From Hofstenia miamia (lineage: Eukaryota > Xenacoelomorpha > Acoela): DNA of 64,000 bases. This document shows positions 37,965 through 45,676 of this stretch, in pieces. The stretch is from assembly GCA_004352715.1 (NCBI GenBank), contig SCFE01000001.1, positions 1,104,795 to 1,168,794 on the forward strand, in the 5' to 3' direction. Made by a program: the position numbers and the translations under genes. Every line of letters begins with the position of its first letter. Positions within the stretch are counted from its first letter, which is position 1. Under the pieces are notes generated by a model. It was not told where the DNA came from. It worked only from the letters and a program-made list of their open reading frames with translations, and ran no database searches.

Positions 37965-39067
37965 NNNNNNNNNNNNNNNNNNNNNNNNNNNNNNNNNNNN
38001 NNNNNNNNNNNNNNNNNNNNNNNNNNNNNNNNNNNNNNNNNNNNNNNNNNNNNNNNNNNNNNNNNNNNNNNNNNNNNNNNNNNNNNNNNNNNNNNNNNNN
38101 NNNNNNNNNNNNNNNNNNNNNNNNNNNNNNNNNNNNNNNNNNNNNNNNNNNNNNNNNNNNNNNNNNNNNNNNNNNNNNNNNNNNNNNNNNNNNNNNNNNN
38201 NNNNNNNNNNNNNNNNNNNNNNNNNNNNNNNNNNNNNNNNNNNNNNNNNNNNNNNNNNNNNNNNNNNNNNNNNNNNNNNNNNNNNNNNNNNNNNNNNNNN
38301 NNNNNNNNNNNNNNNNNNNNNNNNNNNNNNNNNNNNNNNNNNNNNNNNNNNNNNNNNNNNNNNNNNNNNNNNNNNNNNNNNNNNNNNNNNNNNNNNNNNN
38401 NNNNNNNNNNNNNNNNNNNNNNNNNNNNNNNNNNNNNNNNNNNNNNNNNNNNNNNNNNNNNNNNNNNNNNNNNNNNNNNNNNNNNNNNNNNNNNNNNNNN
38501 NNNNNNNNNNNNNNNNNNNNNNNNNNNNNNNNNNNNNNNNNNNNNNNNNNNNNNNNNNNNNNNNNNNNNNNNNNNNNNNNNNNNNNNNNNNNNNNNNNNN
38601 NNNNNNNNNNNNNNNNNNNNNNNNNNNNNNNNNNNNNNNNNNNNNNNNNNNNNNNNNNNNNNNNNNNNNNNNNNNNNNNNNNNNNNNNNNNNNNNNNNNN
38701 NNNNNNNNNNNNNNNNNNNNNNNNNNNNNNNNNNNNNNNNNNNNNNNNNNNNNNNNNNNNNNNNNNNNNNNNNNNNNNNNNNNNNNNNNNNNNNNNNNNN
38801 NNNNNNNNNNNNNNNNNNNNNNNNNNNNNNNNNNNNNNNNNNNNNNNNNNNNNNNNNNNNNNNNNNNNNNNNNNNNNNNNNNNNNNNNNNNNNNNNNNNN
38901 NNNNNNNNNNNNNNNNNNNNNNNNNNNNNNNNNNNNNNNNNNNNNNNNNNNNNNNNNNNNNNNNAAATGAACTTGTGCTATGAAAATCATTTGTAAATAT
39001 GCTGATTTTTTTCTTTTATTTCTTACTTGCTTCCTTTGTTATCGTGCTATATTTATAGCTTTTCTAA

Positions 39068-39105
<38 letters not shown>

Positions 39106-39913
39106 TCCCTTCCCCGCCATACTTAATCATTCCATAGACACAGAAGGCCTTTTCCCTATTCCTATGTAATTTTGTTCAAGCTTTTTTAATTGCATTTTAA
39201 TCAAATATGTTCGTTTTCACAGAAAAATTTTGAAATTAAATAGAGGGCTTTTTGTACCATGACAATTCTAAACGCGGTTTAACACTATAGTGTAAACTGC
39301 GATTACTACAAACTACAAAACTGCATGTAAATATGTGGTAAGGATCTTTGTGCAAGAGAATCAAATGGGGCATTTAAGGCTCATAACTCTGTAAAAAATA
39401 ATTTAAAAGTAGACCGCGTTTTATGTTTGCTTTGGTAAGAATTATACCGAAGCCGGAAAAATAATGGGTCCAATTTATTTGGGTTCACCTATAATGCTTC
39501 AATAACATACATAAAATTAGCAGATATTTAGAAAAAAATAGAGGGTTACGATCTCCGATAAAAGTTAGGAAAGGTTACCTTGCTTTTTATGATTTAAGTA
39601 TACTGAATTTGTGTCCAACGTATTGAGCTTTTGATGTTTACAAACTTTCTATTTTGCAATTATCGATAACCGCTTACACTTTTTATACTTCTATTTTTAG
39701 GAATGTGTGCAACGTGTGAAGTCTTTGCAAGATCAAAATCTAATTAGTGGAGTTTTCGATGACAGGGGAAAGTTTATTTACGTATCAGATGAAGATTTAT
39801 TATCATTGGTTAATTTCATCAAGCAACGAGGTCGTGTATCATTCACAGAACTTTCACAATCAAGCAGTCGAATAATTAATCTTTCCCCTACAACTGAAGC
39901 CGTTGTTGTATAA
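21982..39913 (+). CDS. DDRGK1: DDRGK domain-containing protein 1, seven exons
   Basis: DDRGK1 (UFBP1) is an ER-membrane adaptor that recruits and activates the UFM1 E3 ligase UFL1 for ribosome/ER quality control. Joining 21982-22120, 22192-22284, 23038-23168, 32124-32225, 32696-32857, 33898-33954 and 39701-39913 gives 897 nt (298 aa plus stop). Every junction is GT-AG and phase-consistent; human DDRGK1 is 314 aa. The N-terminus has one membrane anchor (about residues 13-34), then a basic Arg-rich stretch. Next come a long charged helix (about 85-185), the EEYLLLKEQF block, and a C-terminal winged-helix/PCI-like region with the diagnostic DDRGK motif at residues 248-252 followed by FIYVSDEDL and FIKQRGRVSFTELSQ. 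All key motifs are intact and there are no stops. Introns 3 (8955 bp) and 6 (5746 bp) are filled with transposons. I am confident of the gene and of each exon edge; the start is the first ATG before the anchor. Confidence 0.95.
22192..22284 (+). CDS. DDRGK1: DDRGK1 exon 2 (basic stretch)
   Basis: It follows a 71-bp intron (acceptor TTGATTAG) and completes a Gly codon. It encodes RGPATRPARGRRAAQMRA, matching the Arg-rich segment after the anchor in vertebrate DDRGK1, then acidic EEEIDFEDN. The donor is AATG|GTATAT. Confidence 0.92.
23038..23168 (+). CDS. DDRGK1: DDRGK1 exon 3
   Basis: Acceptor TTTGTTTAG. It encodes the start of the charged helix, including KVGAKKLKKMEMKAEKRAQRE, where human has KIGAKKLRKLEEKQARKAQRE. 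It ends on a whole codon with donor GAA|GTATTT. Confidence 0.95.
24092..25799 (-). pseudogene. piggyBac transposase pseudogene
   Basis: Reading from ATG 25799 (MSNRFGRFLADVG) toward 24092, about 569 codons are recoverable only across stops and frameshifts. In order there is an acidic N-terminus (DEEPTVESQDEVDG) and RWTSTERAEMEAFLGLLTI at about 25320-25265. A DNWFTSWG motif lies at about 24810-24785, followed by GCNITKSGVDLMDRQV, which holds the last catalytic Asp. Near the C-terminus is a Cys-rich RCTLCHNFVCSNHAT zinc-binding segment. An early in-frame TAA interrupts the N-terminus at about 25725. The order and motifs are those of piggyBac transposases, so the identification is firm and the gene is dead. 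Confidence 0.88.
25833..26007 (-). repeat. 3' LTR of the gypsy element (175 bp)
   Basis: On the minus strand it starts TGTAGTGATTATCG and ends CACCACA. It contains AATAAAAC about 35 bases before the end, a possible poly(A) signal. The polypurine tract lies immediately before it. Confidence 0.85.
26036..29650 (-). CDS. Ty3/gypsy Gag-Pol polyprotein, 1204 aa, unbroken
   Basis: A single uninterrupted frame joins Gag and Pol with no frameshift or stop between them. Approximate order: Gag capsid-like region 1-190; two CCHC zinc knuckles at about 201-234 (each C-X2-C-X4-H-X4-C); aspartic protease with LLDTGSS at about 290. Reverse transcriptase follows with YPIPRIDDIL and the catalytic YLDD, then RNase H with ETDASERALGG. 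The integrase has an H-H-C-C zinc site (HPG...YHYI...CNSCRTC) and the catalytic D, D, E in MDFVGP, SDRGTQF and GQCERENGT. All catalytic residues inspected are intact. Because almost the whole 5' LTR is absent, transcription of this copy from its own promoter is doubtful. The integrity suggests recent insertion compared with the decayed piggyBac host. Confidence 0.93.
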   Translation of the reverse strand: MEAKIFKKTLPDNPSEKEYLYWKKMLELYISTAGINPANCLQVLYVMCGAKAFPYIQDCATYNDAVQKLDDRYQSKSTAIMMRHKLRIRLQQPNESIEQYMAELKILARKCPTKNLSAAEHRDLLISDAFVAGLQSTSIRQRLLESDTSQLDELFRTAITMETAMGESSSLNAHTYMDSGAAVKVAGTQNPRNNWTPNNLCIWCGGGRHERTKCPARTSSCRNCNKLGHWAKVCKSTGSKVQRVAAVEDLAEPNDNERPQTSAIFLAVTGTASERAVTEILINQNSVKALLDTGSSLSFIERAVMERYHFKFTNCATKLITLANNSTARILGEFSCDITINSVEHYATLYVVENLLAPVIVGLDILRLHQTVQFNFRGKHPSLKFNLAALEPMRCTKYDLLPGVDTTKLTPVTTTSRTSRHQDFIKGEISRLLKENIIRESQSPWRAQCFVVNYSVKPRLVIDYSQTINKFTPLDSYPIPRIDDILQEVAKWHFFSRIDLKSAYHQIPLKEKDWALTAFQACGKLFEFTKLPFGTTNAVSIFQRSMDNFIEQYSLQKTRAYLDDIIIGGYTQEEHDENLQAFLKASKEFGMTLNMTKCKFSTRSISFLGYYISNGCLQPDPERFKSLLEYPDPVTPKQLDRLLGIFAYYAKWIPKSSQMLEPLVAERSLILKNNGLTDTAKQRLKILKSTLVKASLDVPRNDVPLTIETDASERALGGTLLQEGRPVAFFSRTLSRSEQNQSAVEREACAIIECCRKWRHFLHMVPHFKIITDQKSVSFIFDTLNHSKVKNEKVLRWRIELFSIAYRPGPLNHVADALSRCGAVGDKNTLLLLNEKLCHPGVTRLYHYIRGKNLPFSLEDIRNICNSCRTCKELKPKYFRPLQTQLIQATRPWERLSMDFVGPLPSTSNTKYLLVVVDEYSRFPFAFPCSEMSASVVINNLTSLFTTFGSPSAIHSDRGTQFESKELHYFLQNNGVLKTRTCPYRPQGNGQCERENGTLLKTIQLALHSKNLPKEQWAKVLPFALSSVRSLLCTTTNSTPHDRLFNFRRSSITGTELPPFLCDPGSDILLRKHNRNKLDPLTSRVKLCETVSPYFARVQFPDGRVDTVSTRDLAPDGHSTNESEQVQIISKVSGDIENEVFKNQMLETGNEIVDSPPSSDVNTDIETGIESLVEEPLMERAERKWTDINPINIIKGGRTRSQKL
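30744..30805. repeat. 26-bp intronic hairpin with 10-nt loop
   Basis: Arms 30744-30769 and 30780-30805 are inverted copies with one mismatch in 26 positions. The loop is CATTGCAGTA. It lies in DDRGK1 intron 3 outside the piggyBac. No target duplication was recognised. Confidence 0.75.
31055..31707. mobile_element. Long-inverted-repeat (foldback) element, TA-flanked
   Basis: Inverted arms of about 260 bp each (31055-31314 and about 31450-31707) begin GC(G/A)CGTCTG(G/A)AAAGTTTTAATC. They are bracketed by TA at 31053-31054 and 31708-31709, which suggests a Tc1/mariner-type target duplication. The arms differ by many substitutions. Both arms encode a related peptide-like phrase (HAALAETHRKRLILKKA on the right arm), so the arms look derived from a transposase C-terminus duplicated head to head. 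The identity of that transposase is an inference. Confidence 0.7.
32124..32225 (+). CDS. DDRGK1: DDRGK1 exon 4 (charged helix)
   Basis: Thirty-four codons rich in Glu, Arg and Lys (EREERKRRTEMLEKKRQ), continuing the long helix after an 8955-bp transposon-filled intron. Acceptor TTTTTTTAG and donor GAG|GTTGGA, the weakest donor of the gene but phase-correct. Confidence 0.92.
32696..32857 (+). CDS. DDRGK1: DDRGK1 exon 5
   Basis: Fifty-four codons. It ends the charged helix and enters the folded domain with EEYLLLKEQFTIEEEG and LTEEENNSLLQEFISFIK, which align with the human EEYLKLKEAFVVEEEG and TEEQ...FLTEFINYIK. Donor AAG|GTAATA. Confidence 0.95.
32976..33273 (+). pseudogene. Coding-like relic in DDRGK1 intron 5
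   Basis: The frame reads SGIFKNKDCRIGVPSMSVDEYV, then a stop. In the next frames it gives NLLNRVKRSNAVCKFEEKQY and NNSLIGEIGLYKLLKRSEFAKVDDE up to 33273. The amino-acid use is protein-like rather than that of random AT-rich DNA. I do not recognise the family. It may be a transposase fragment or a processed pseudogene. Confidence 0.35.
33898..33954 (+). CDS. DDRGK1: DDRGK1 exon 6 (57-bp micro-exon)
   Basis: Nineteen codons, NKKVVSLEELACQFHLRTQ, flanked by GATTTAG and CAG|GTAACT and in phase 0 on both sides. It supplies the KVV.LEDLA....L.TQ segment that human DDRGK1 has between exons 5 and 7 here. Without it the winged-helix domain would lack its first helix. A CR1-like LINE begins only about 60 bases downstream. 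Confidence 0.92.
34013..36867 (-). pseudogene. LINE ORF2: 2A-like motif, endonuclease, RT
   Basis: The N-terminal frame (36867-36469) has a hydrophobic start and then GDIESNPGLT, a 2A-like motif (D-x-E-x-N-P-G-P) with the last Pro replaced by Leu. It is directly followed by the endonuclease start IIYLNCNSFNEL. The 36376-35546 frame has FISVLGDFNSNYL and SFSDHNLCVYV. The 35429-34995 frame has YRPISITHPFSKIFEK. The 34994-34218 frame carries the RT core: LLDLSKAFNSMNFDIL, NLGVPQGSVLGPILF, and IYQYADDTCIL with an intact YADD. A last frame (34252-34013) gives the thumb. Several frame changes and stops separate these blocks, so it is a relic of an otherwise complete ORF2. Confidence 0.88.
36873..37805 (-). 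pseudogene. LINE ORF1 with SGNH (GDSL) esterase domain
   Basis: Some CR1/L2-group LINEs encode an SGNH-hydrolase in ORF1, thought to aid interaction with membranes or lipids or nucleic-acid chaperoning. Here the N-terminal part (37805-37554) is separated from the rest by a single in-frame TGA at about 37551. The frame then continues VKGVKLGSILKYA (block I with the nucleophile Ser), HSYPGSNTTEL (Gly block), and VNTVILKTGLID. In the last of these the usual GxND Asn position reads Ile. Near the end is RDSIHLSYKGLSHFIGNL, the DxxH block V. The identification is from motif order; one stop makes it non-functional as it stands. Confidence 0.75.
37906..37964. repeat. (AAT)n microsatellite at gap edge
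   Basis: About 19 AAT units run into the gap at 37965-38964. The array probably extends into the gap. Confidence 0.95.
37965..38964. other. Assembly gap, exactly 1000 N, inside DDRGK1 intron 6
   Basis: A placeholder-sized run of N. It lies between the 5' end of the CR1-like LINE and DDRGK1 exon 7. No DDRGK1 exon is missing across it, because exons 6 and 7 join in phase. Confidence 0.95.
39067..39103. repeat. (TA)n microsatellite
   Basis: An uninterrupted TA run in DDRGK1 intron 6. Confidence 0.95.
39701..39913 (+). CDS. DDRGK1: DDRGK1 exon 7 (DDRGK motif, stop)
   Basis: Acceptor TACTTCTATTTTTAG. It encodes RVKSLQDQNLISGVF, then DDRGKFIYVSDEDL and NFIKQRGRVSFTELSQSS, ending in TAA. This is the most conserved part of the protein and fixes the identification. 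Confidence 0.96.
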   Translation, partial: ECVQRVKSLQDQNLISGVFDDRGKFIYVSDEDLLSLVNFIKQRGRVSFTELSQSSSRIINLSPTTEAVVV

Positions 39914-40002
39914 ACTATTATTTTACTGAAATTGATTTAAGCAAATTTTATTGCAATTGTGAACTTTTAGGATATTTTTCAGTTTTCTATTGAATTTTTG
40001 AA

Positions 40003-40025
40003 TGTATGTATGTATGTATGTATGT
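40003..40025. repeat. (TATG)n microsatellite in DDRGK1 3' flank
   Basis: About five to six tandem units, roughly 90 bases after the DDRGK1 stop codon. Confidence 0.9.
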
Positions 40026-40139
40026 CGTTTTAATTCCTGTATATTACAACACGTTGCAATGTAAAAAGGAATAGACAGTTTTCTATAGGATAGGAACCGC
40101 GGGCAGATTCTAGTTAATATGTAATTGCTAGTACTATAT

Positions 40140-41989
40140 ATGAAAGATCTTTTGAAAATTACATATTCGACACATCTGTAATCCCTGATCCTGCTAAGCT
40201 GTCAGATCACTCATTCGTCAGCTTCAATCTGTCTGTCAACTCTACTTCTCCATCTGCTATTCCGGCTTCTCCACAATATGCTCGATTCAACAGTGCCTTT
40301 CTATCACTTAATGCTGCTCTCCTATCTTCGCTCCCCGTTATTAGTGATTCCTTCACAGTTGATGATTGGTTCACCTTCTTACACCAAGTTATTTATTCTT
40401 ATGTTCCTCGTCTGCGCAAAAAGCGTGCTTCTCTTCCTTTCTATTTCTCGTCCCTTACTGCGCACTCCTTGAATAAATTGGAGTCTTACAAACGCCATTC
40501 TGGTACTACTGCTTCTCCGAAGCTTGCGTCTCTCACAGAAGATGTTATCAATTTTATGGAACTTCTCGTCCGGTTCTCTTCAAGACTCTCATTCCTTCGT
40601 GCGTTCTCTTCATTCCAACTTCATTCCAAGTCAGAGCTCCCCAATTTGAGATGATATCTTCTTTCTGCTCAATCTCGCCTGGAGAAAGCTGATCTGTTCA
40701 ACGCGTATTTTATCTCTAACTTCACTGAACCTGTCTCAATGTGCCCTGGTCCGCTCCTTATCCAACTTTGTGATATTGACTTCAGCGCCCATGATATTTC
40801 CTCATGGTTAATCTTGCAAGTTCTCCGATCCTTGCTATCCTGACGGTGTCCCTTCATTTTTAATTCATGAAACCTCCTCCACGCTTTCTATCCACTTAAA
40901 GCAGCTTTACTCCTTCATTTGTTCTTCTAAGCGCTATCCCGCCTTTTGGAAGACATCTTGGATTTCTCCGCTGTTAAAATCTAATCAGCTTCCCTCCTCG
41001 CAGGTCACGTCCTTCCGCCCAATAGCTATTATATCTCAACTATCATCTTTGAACGCCTTGTTTTTCGTTATGTATTCTCAAAAATTCGTCACCTCATCTC
41101 TTCTTCTCAGCATGGCAACCTTCCTGGTCGCTCTACGATTACTAACCTGCTCACTCTGATCGAAAACTGCTACTTTCACTCCGATAGTAATGATCCTGGT
41201 TGTATTATCTTTCTTGACATCTCAAAAGCATTTGATCGCCTCCCTCATTCCATTCTGCTTGACAAGTTACGTTTATTTGGTTTTGATGCGGATTTCATCG
41301 AACTGTTCCAGTCCTACCTGACTAATCGCCGCCAATGTTTCAAAATAAACTCGTCTATCTCTTCTCCTGTCCCCGTTACTAGTGGTGCCCCTCAAGGCTC
41401 AGTGTTTGCTGTTCTTTTCTTCCTCGTTGCCATTAACGACCTCCCTCATTCTGTTCTCAACTCGTCTTGCCTGTTGTATGTCGACNTTTGATCGCCTCCC
41501 TCATTCCATTCTGCTTGACAAGTTACGTTTATTTGGTTTTGATGCGGATTTCATCGAACTGTTCCAATCTTACCTGAACAATCGCCGCCAATGTTTCAAA
41601 ATAAACTCGTCTATCTCTTCTCCTGTCCCCGTTACTATTGGCGCCCCTCAAGGCTCAGTGCTCCTCGTTGCCATTAACGACCTCCCTCATTCTGTTCTCA
41701 ACTCGTCTTGCCTGTTGTATGTCGACGACACTGCGATTTTTGATTTTGGCTGTTCTTTTGCTTCTAACATTTCCTCTGATCTTGAGCACTTGTCTACTTG
41801 GTCCTCTGTCAACCATCTTGGTTTTAGCACTACCAAGACATGTGGTATTTTCTTTTCTGTGGCTCCCCCTTCTGATTTGCCTCTACATGTGAACTTTGCG
41901 CCTCATCACACTCATCTTGGAGTTCAATTTGCTGCAAACTTAAATTGGACTGGACATGGGTCTTTGCGTCTCCGCAAAGCTAATTCCTC
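40140..41989 (+). pseudogene. YVDD-type LINE, endonuclease end to RT, with internal duplication
   Basis: The first block, about 40140-40250, reads STHL..IPDPAKLSDHSFVSFNL, the SDHS end of the endonuclease. The linker (LEKADLFNAYFISNF) is at about 40680, and the RT starts around 40980 (SFRPIAI). The RT core has IIFLDISKAFDRLPHSILL, TSGAPQGSVFAVLFFLVAINDL, and YVDDTAIFDF with Asp-Asp intact. Multiple stops and shifts precede the RT. A 260-base segment is repeated around a single N at 41486 (see findings). The element is cut by the gap at 41990. Its 3' end resembles the one at 6896-7240. Confidence 0.85.
41223..41736 (+). repeat. Direct duplication of RT segment around a single N
   Basis: About 41228-41485 and 41487-41726 are near-identical copies, both ending at a GTCGAC. 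They are joined by one undetermined base. The second copy has a 15-bp in-frame deletion after GGCTCAGTG and a few substitutions. This is more like a mis-join of two alleles or copies than a biological tandem. Confidence 0.85.
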
Positions 41990-42330
41990 NNNNNNNNNNN
42001 NNNNNNNNNNNNNNNNNNNNNNNNNNNNNNNNNNNNNNNNNNNNNNNNNNNNNNNNNNNNNNNNNNNNNNNNNNNNNNNNNNNNNNNNNNNNNNNNNNNN
42101 NNNNNNNNNNNNNNNNNNNNNNNNNNNNNNNNNNNNNNNNNNNNNNNNNNNNNNNNNNNNNNNNNNNNNNNNNNNNNNNNNNNNNNNNNNNNNNNNNNNN
42201 NNNNNNNNNNNNNNNNNNNNNNNNNNNNNNNNNNNNNNNNNNNNNNNNNNNNNNNNNNNNNNNNNNNNNNNNNNNNNNNNNNNNNNNNNNNNNNNNNNNN
42301 NNNNNNNNNNNNNNNNNNNNNNNNNNNNNN
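41990..42330. other. Assembly gap (341 N)
   Basis: It truncates the LINE on its left. The right side begins with a short frame IFIVKDPTQNSAIN of unknown origin, ending at 42399. Confidence 0.95.
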
Positions 42331-42648
42331 ATATTTATTGTTAAAGATCCAACACAAAATAGTGCAATTAATATATTTAGAAGACTTTCTGAAATATAAT
42401 TAGTTTGACAGTTGTCTAAAAATACTATATTTGGATGACTTTATCTCTATACATTGATAGTATTCTTCTTTGTCTTTCTCTTCTCTTTGAATTTTTACAA
42501 AATTTATTTTCAAATAGGCTCAATTGTACGCAATTTTTGGAAAACTTTACAATCATAGCTATTATTGCATGTTATTAATGTTATTGTTTGTTAAATTTGC
42601 TGTTTTTTCCAAAATTTTTTTAAAATGTTTGCTAATAATTTAGTATTC

Positions 42649-42798
42649 AGCGGCGCTATTTTTTTTACGAAAAATATTTAGCGGCGCTATAATAGTTCAT
42701 GTATTCAGCGCCACTATAATAGTACAAAAAATGATATTCAGGGGCGCTATGAAAAGTCCAAAGTATTAAGCGGCGCTATAATAATAATAATAATAATA

Positions 42799-42831
<33 letters not shown>
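42649..42831. repeat. Five AGCGGCGCTAT motifs at about 30-bp spacing, then AAT/ATT palindrome
   Basis: AGCGGCGCTAT or a one- to two-base variant starts at 42649, 42680, 42707, 42740 and 42769, with AT-rich spacers of differing sequence. The last unit merges into an (AAT)n run that flips to (ATT)n at about 42800, forming a perfect palindrome at 42781-42831. Confidence 0.85.
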
Positions 42832-42833
<2 letters not shown>

Positions 42834-43416
42834 AACATTAAACATTATACTTAATTTAATCGTCATAAAATTCATAAGAAAATTGCATTTTGTAATGTTG
42901 GGTACGGTATGTGCAAACTAATATTGCAGTGTTGATGTCAATTAATGCTTTTATTTGAAAAGTTATCAATTCCATCCAGTTCTAAAGTTAGGACTGCGTT
43001 TGGGAGCCCCCACTAACTATTTGAAGAGCACCAAGGGAAAAAGGCCCAATGGATACTATTGTTGTTTGGAGTTATTGCCTTTTAAAAGTGGAAAACCCCA
43101 TTGAAGAAATTCATATTCCTCCACCATATGGTTTTTGAACTTAACTTATTTTCTTCAAATTTTGAGTAGAAAATAACTTTTAGCACATATTTTTAATGAG
43201 TTTTTAGCTTTTTAAAGTGGTTGCTAAGGAGTTTGGCGGCTATCTTGGATTTTTGTTAAGTTTTATCATTGTTATTAACTAAAATATATTATTACAAACT
43301 AATTTTATTATAATATGATGAATTTACATGTATAATAATGATGTATCAACATGTATTAAAAGATATAAAACACTGATCGCATTAATTAAACCAAAATTTT
43401 GTGTTGTGTTACATAG
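42832..43416. other. AT-rich spacer, nothing firm
   Basis: No gene recognised. If the 43417 exon belongs to a plus-strand gene, this is its last intron. Confidence 0.35.
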
Positions 43417-43557
43417 TTTGAAACGGAAATGGACAAATGTTCACTTCTAAAGAGAGGTGCAGATGTAAATCAGTTACTCAGTTTATTGGCTGAACAAATT
43501 GAAGAACGAGCGTGGTATTTAAAAAAACAAGTGGCACCATTACTCCCAGCTCAATAA
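43417..43557 (+). CDS. Candidate terminal exon of an unidentified host gene
   Basis: A good acceptor (TTTTGTGTTGTGTTACATAG) is followed at once by an open frame of 46 codons to TAA. It reads FETEMDKCSLLKRGADVNQL, then LSLLAEQIEERAWYLKKQ and VAPLLPAQ. An AATAAA lies at 43584-43589, 27 bases after the stop. The composition is that of an amphipathic helical protein end. Splice site, frame and poly(A) signal agree, but I do not recognise the family and found no upstream exon. Those exons would lie between 39914 and 43416, where there is a LINE and a gap. Alternatively it is a retrocopy fragment. Confidence 0.4.
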   Translation, partial: FETEMDKCSLLKRGADVNQLLSLLAEQIEERAWYLKKQVAPLLPAQ

Positions 43558-43589
43558 CAAGAATCGTTCGCTGCTCTGTAATCAATAAA

Positions 43590-44459
43590 CTTCTGTTAAA
43601 ACCTTTTGCAGTTTAGTATCTTATATCTTGAAAACTGTTTGTGCTACAGCATTATGAATTCAAAAATTTGATTCAGCATAGTCACTTTAGTCTAGAACAA
43701 TATATTTTGTACTGTTGACACCTACTTGTAATACGTTTGCTATGATAATGCTAATTACTGTTGGTTTATTTTCTATACTTTGTTTTCAATTCTCCTTTTC
43801 TTAAACGAAATTTTCCAAATATCACAAAACTCATTTATATTTATTCCTATTACACTAATAAAAAATATCCAAAACTAAGCATCCAATATATCATTGGAAT
43901 CAGTAGAAAATTCTGCATCTGATGATTTGGATAACTCCATATCTCAAAAGTATCAAATGGATCCTTTTCTCGTGATGATCCTCATCTTGTTTTAAATGTA
44001 ATTTTAGTGGATGTATTCCACATTTTACATTTCAATTGAAACAACTCCGAAGTATGTTTACTGGAGTGAAATGGGGGTATATGATTTAATATGAAAATGT
44101 ACATTAATTTTTTAATGGCTAGTAATGACATTAAAACTATAGACAATTCCTGAAAAATAGGGGTTATATGAATAATTGTAAAAAATTCATAAGATACTTG
44201 TGGTTCTAAGCTGTGTTTATCAATAAATCATAGAATGGCAAGGAGTAAATTTCTTAATCCACCGTTGCAGAGATGCCACCATGTCACTACCAGGTTGAAA
44301 GTGTGATCTGAATAGCCGTTTAAATATATTAAATAAATAATCGATATCAGCCTAAAATTTAACTTTCATATTTAAACATACTATTTACACCACCCCAATG
44401 TCCTTATGCGCGGCCTTGTTTTTTGTCTAATCAATGTATTAAAGCATAAATATAACATT
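43590..44459. other. Intergenic, nothing recognised
   Basis: AT-rich DNA without a supportable feature. Confidence 0.4.
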
Positions 44460-45455
44460 TTTATGTTCCTCCTTACCGATCACAAAGCTTGGATTCCGAA
44501 AGCATATGTCAACTTCTTGTGCACTCCTGGTGATGCTCAACCAAATCTATGACTATAGGCGGACATATGACTACGCTCGGTTAATTACTCTTGATATGAG
44601 CAAAGCCTTCAATACAGTCCGCCAGTCAGCAATAATCGCGGGGCTCAAGAGCATTGTACCAACAATCGACGCCACTGTAATCCGGCTATATAGCAGTTTC
44701 TTGACCGAGCGATCACAGTACACAACTCTCAATGGTGTGGACTCGGAGCTACGCACAGCAAATCTCGGAGTATCGCAGGGAGATAGAGCAGATCAAATTC
44801 TTGACTCTTTACAGCGCCAATATGCTTCGAAAAACTTGTTCTTCAACAATAATAAGACGCACGAATTAGTCTTCACCTTTAGTTCCTATACCCCTGAAGC
44901 TATTTTTGACAAAGTCGCAGCTGTGAAGGTTCTTGGAGTTATTATTGATCAGAAATTTAGCTTCAGACAACATATTGAGGCCGTAGTTGCGCGAGCAAAC
45001 TCTACAGTGTTCTTGCTGTTGAAGCTGAAGAAGCTGGGTTATACCTCAGATGAGTTACAATTGATCTACAAGTCTATTGTGGTCAGTATTATCACTTACG
45101 GATGCAGCGTGTGGGGAGGGGCGGCTAAGACTATTCTTGAAAAGATTGATGGAGTACAGAAGAAAGCCATGCGCTTGGTCATCATATCAAACTACATTCC
45201 AATAAGAGAACATATTCGCATATCAGACCGAAGGCTATACAGGCAAATCCAACACATGGGCGTAAAACATCCGCTGTATAAATACGTTCCGCAGCGAACA
45301 GAGTATGCAATGACAAAGCTACGACACAGAATGCCGTCAGTAAGGAAAACGACCAGCTCTAAAGAACTCTCCCTCTTCCCCAGCCGATTCCTGAAATCGT
45401 GAACTCTCCTTTATTCATAATCTTAATGTTATGATGATTATCATAATAATAAAAG

Positions 45456-45494
<39 letters not shown>
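44460..45494 (+). mobile_element. 5'-truncated LINE with (TTAC)n tail and RT core deletion
   Basis: The 298-codon frame (44506-45402) is the C-terminal part of a LINE ORF2. It has ITLDMSKAFNTVRQSAI (RT motif A) and LGVSQG (the QG block). Then, in frame, it goes directly to ADQILDSLQRQYASK, skipping the motif-C (x-DD) region of about 60-70 residues. It continues with the thumb, LGVIIDQKFSFRQHI and ITYGCSVWGG, to the stop. A poly-unit TTAC tail of about nine repeats (about 45456-45494) ends the copy. The frame was kept open by an in-frame deletion near 44782, so the protein has no RT active site. Confidence 0.85.
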
Positions 45495-45676
45495 CTATAA
45501 AATCGACCCTGGGTGTGTTAATTTTTGTTATAGTACTCATTCTTTAAATGTAATTTCACTAATTGTTTAATATTCTTTATTTCTATTAAGTTTGGAAATC
45601 GCTGAACTCATTATTATGAGTCATTGCACAACCTTAGCTAATTAATTTTCAGAAAAAAATAATATATTTTAATTAC

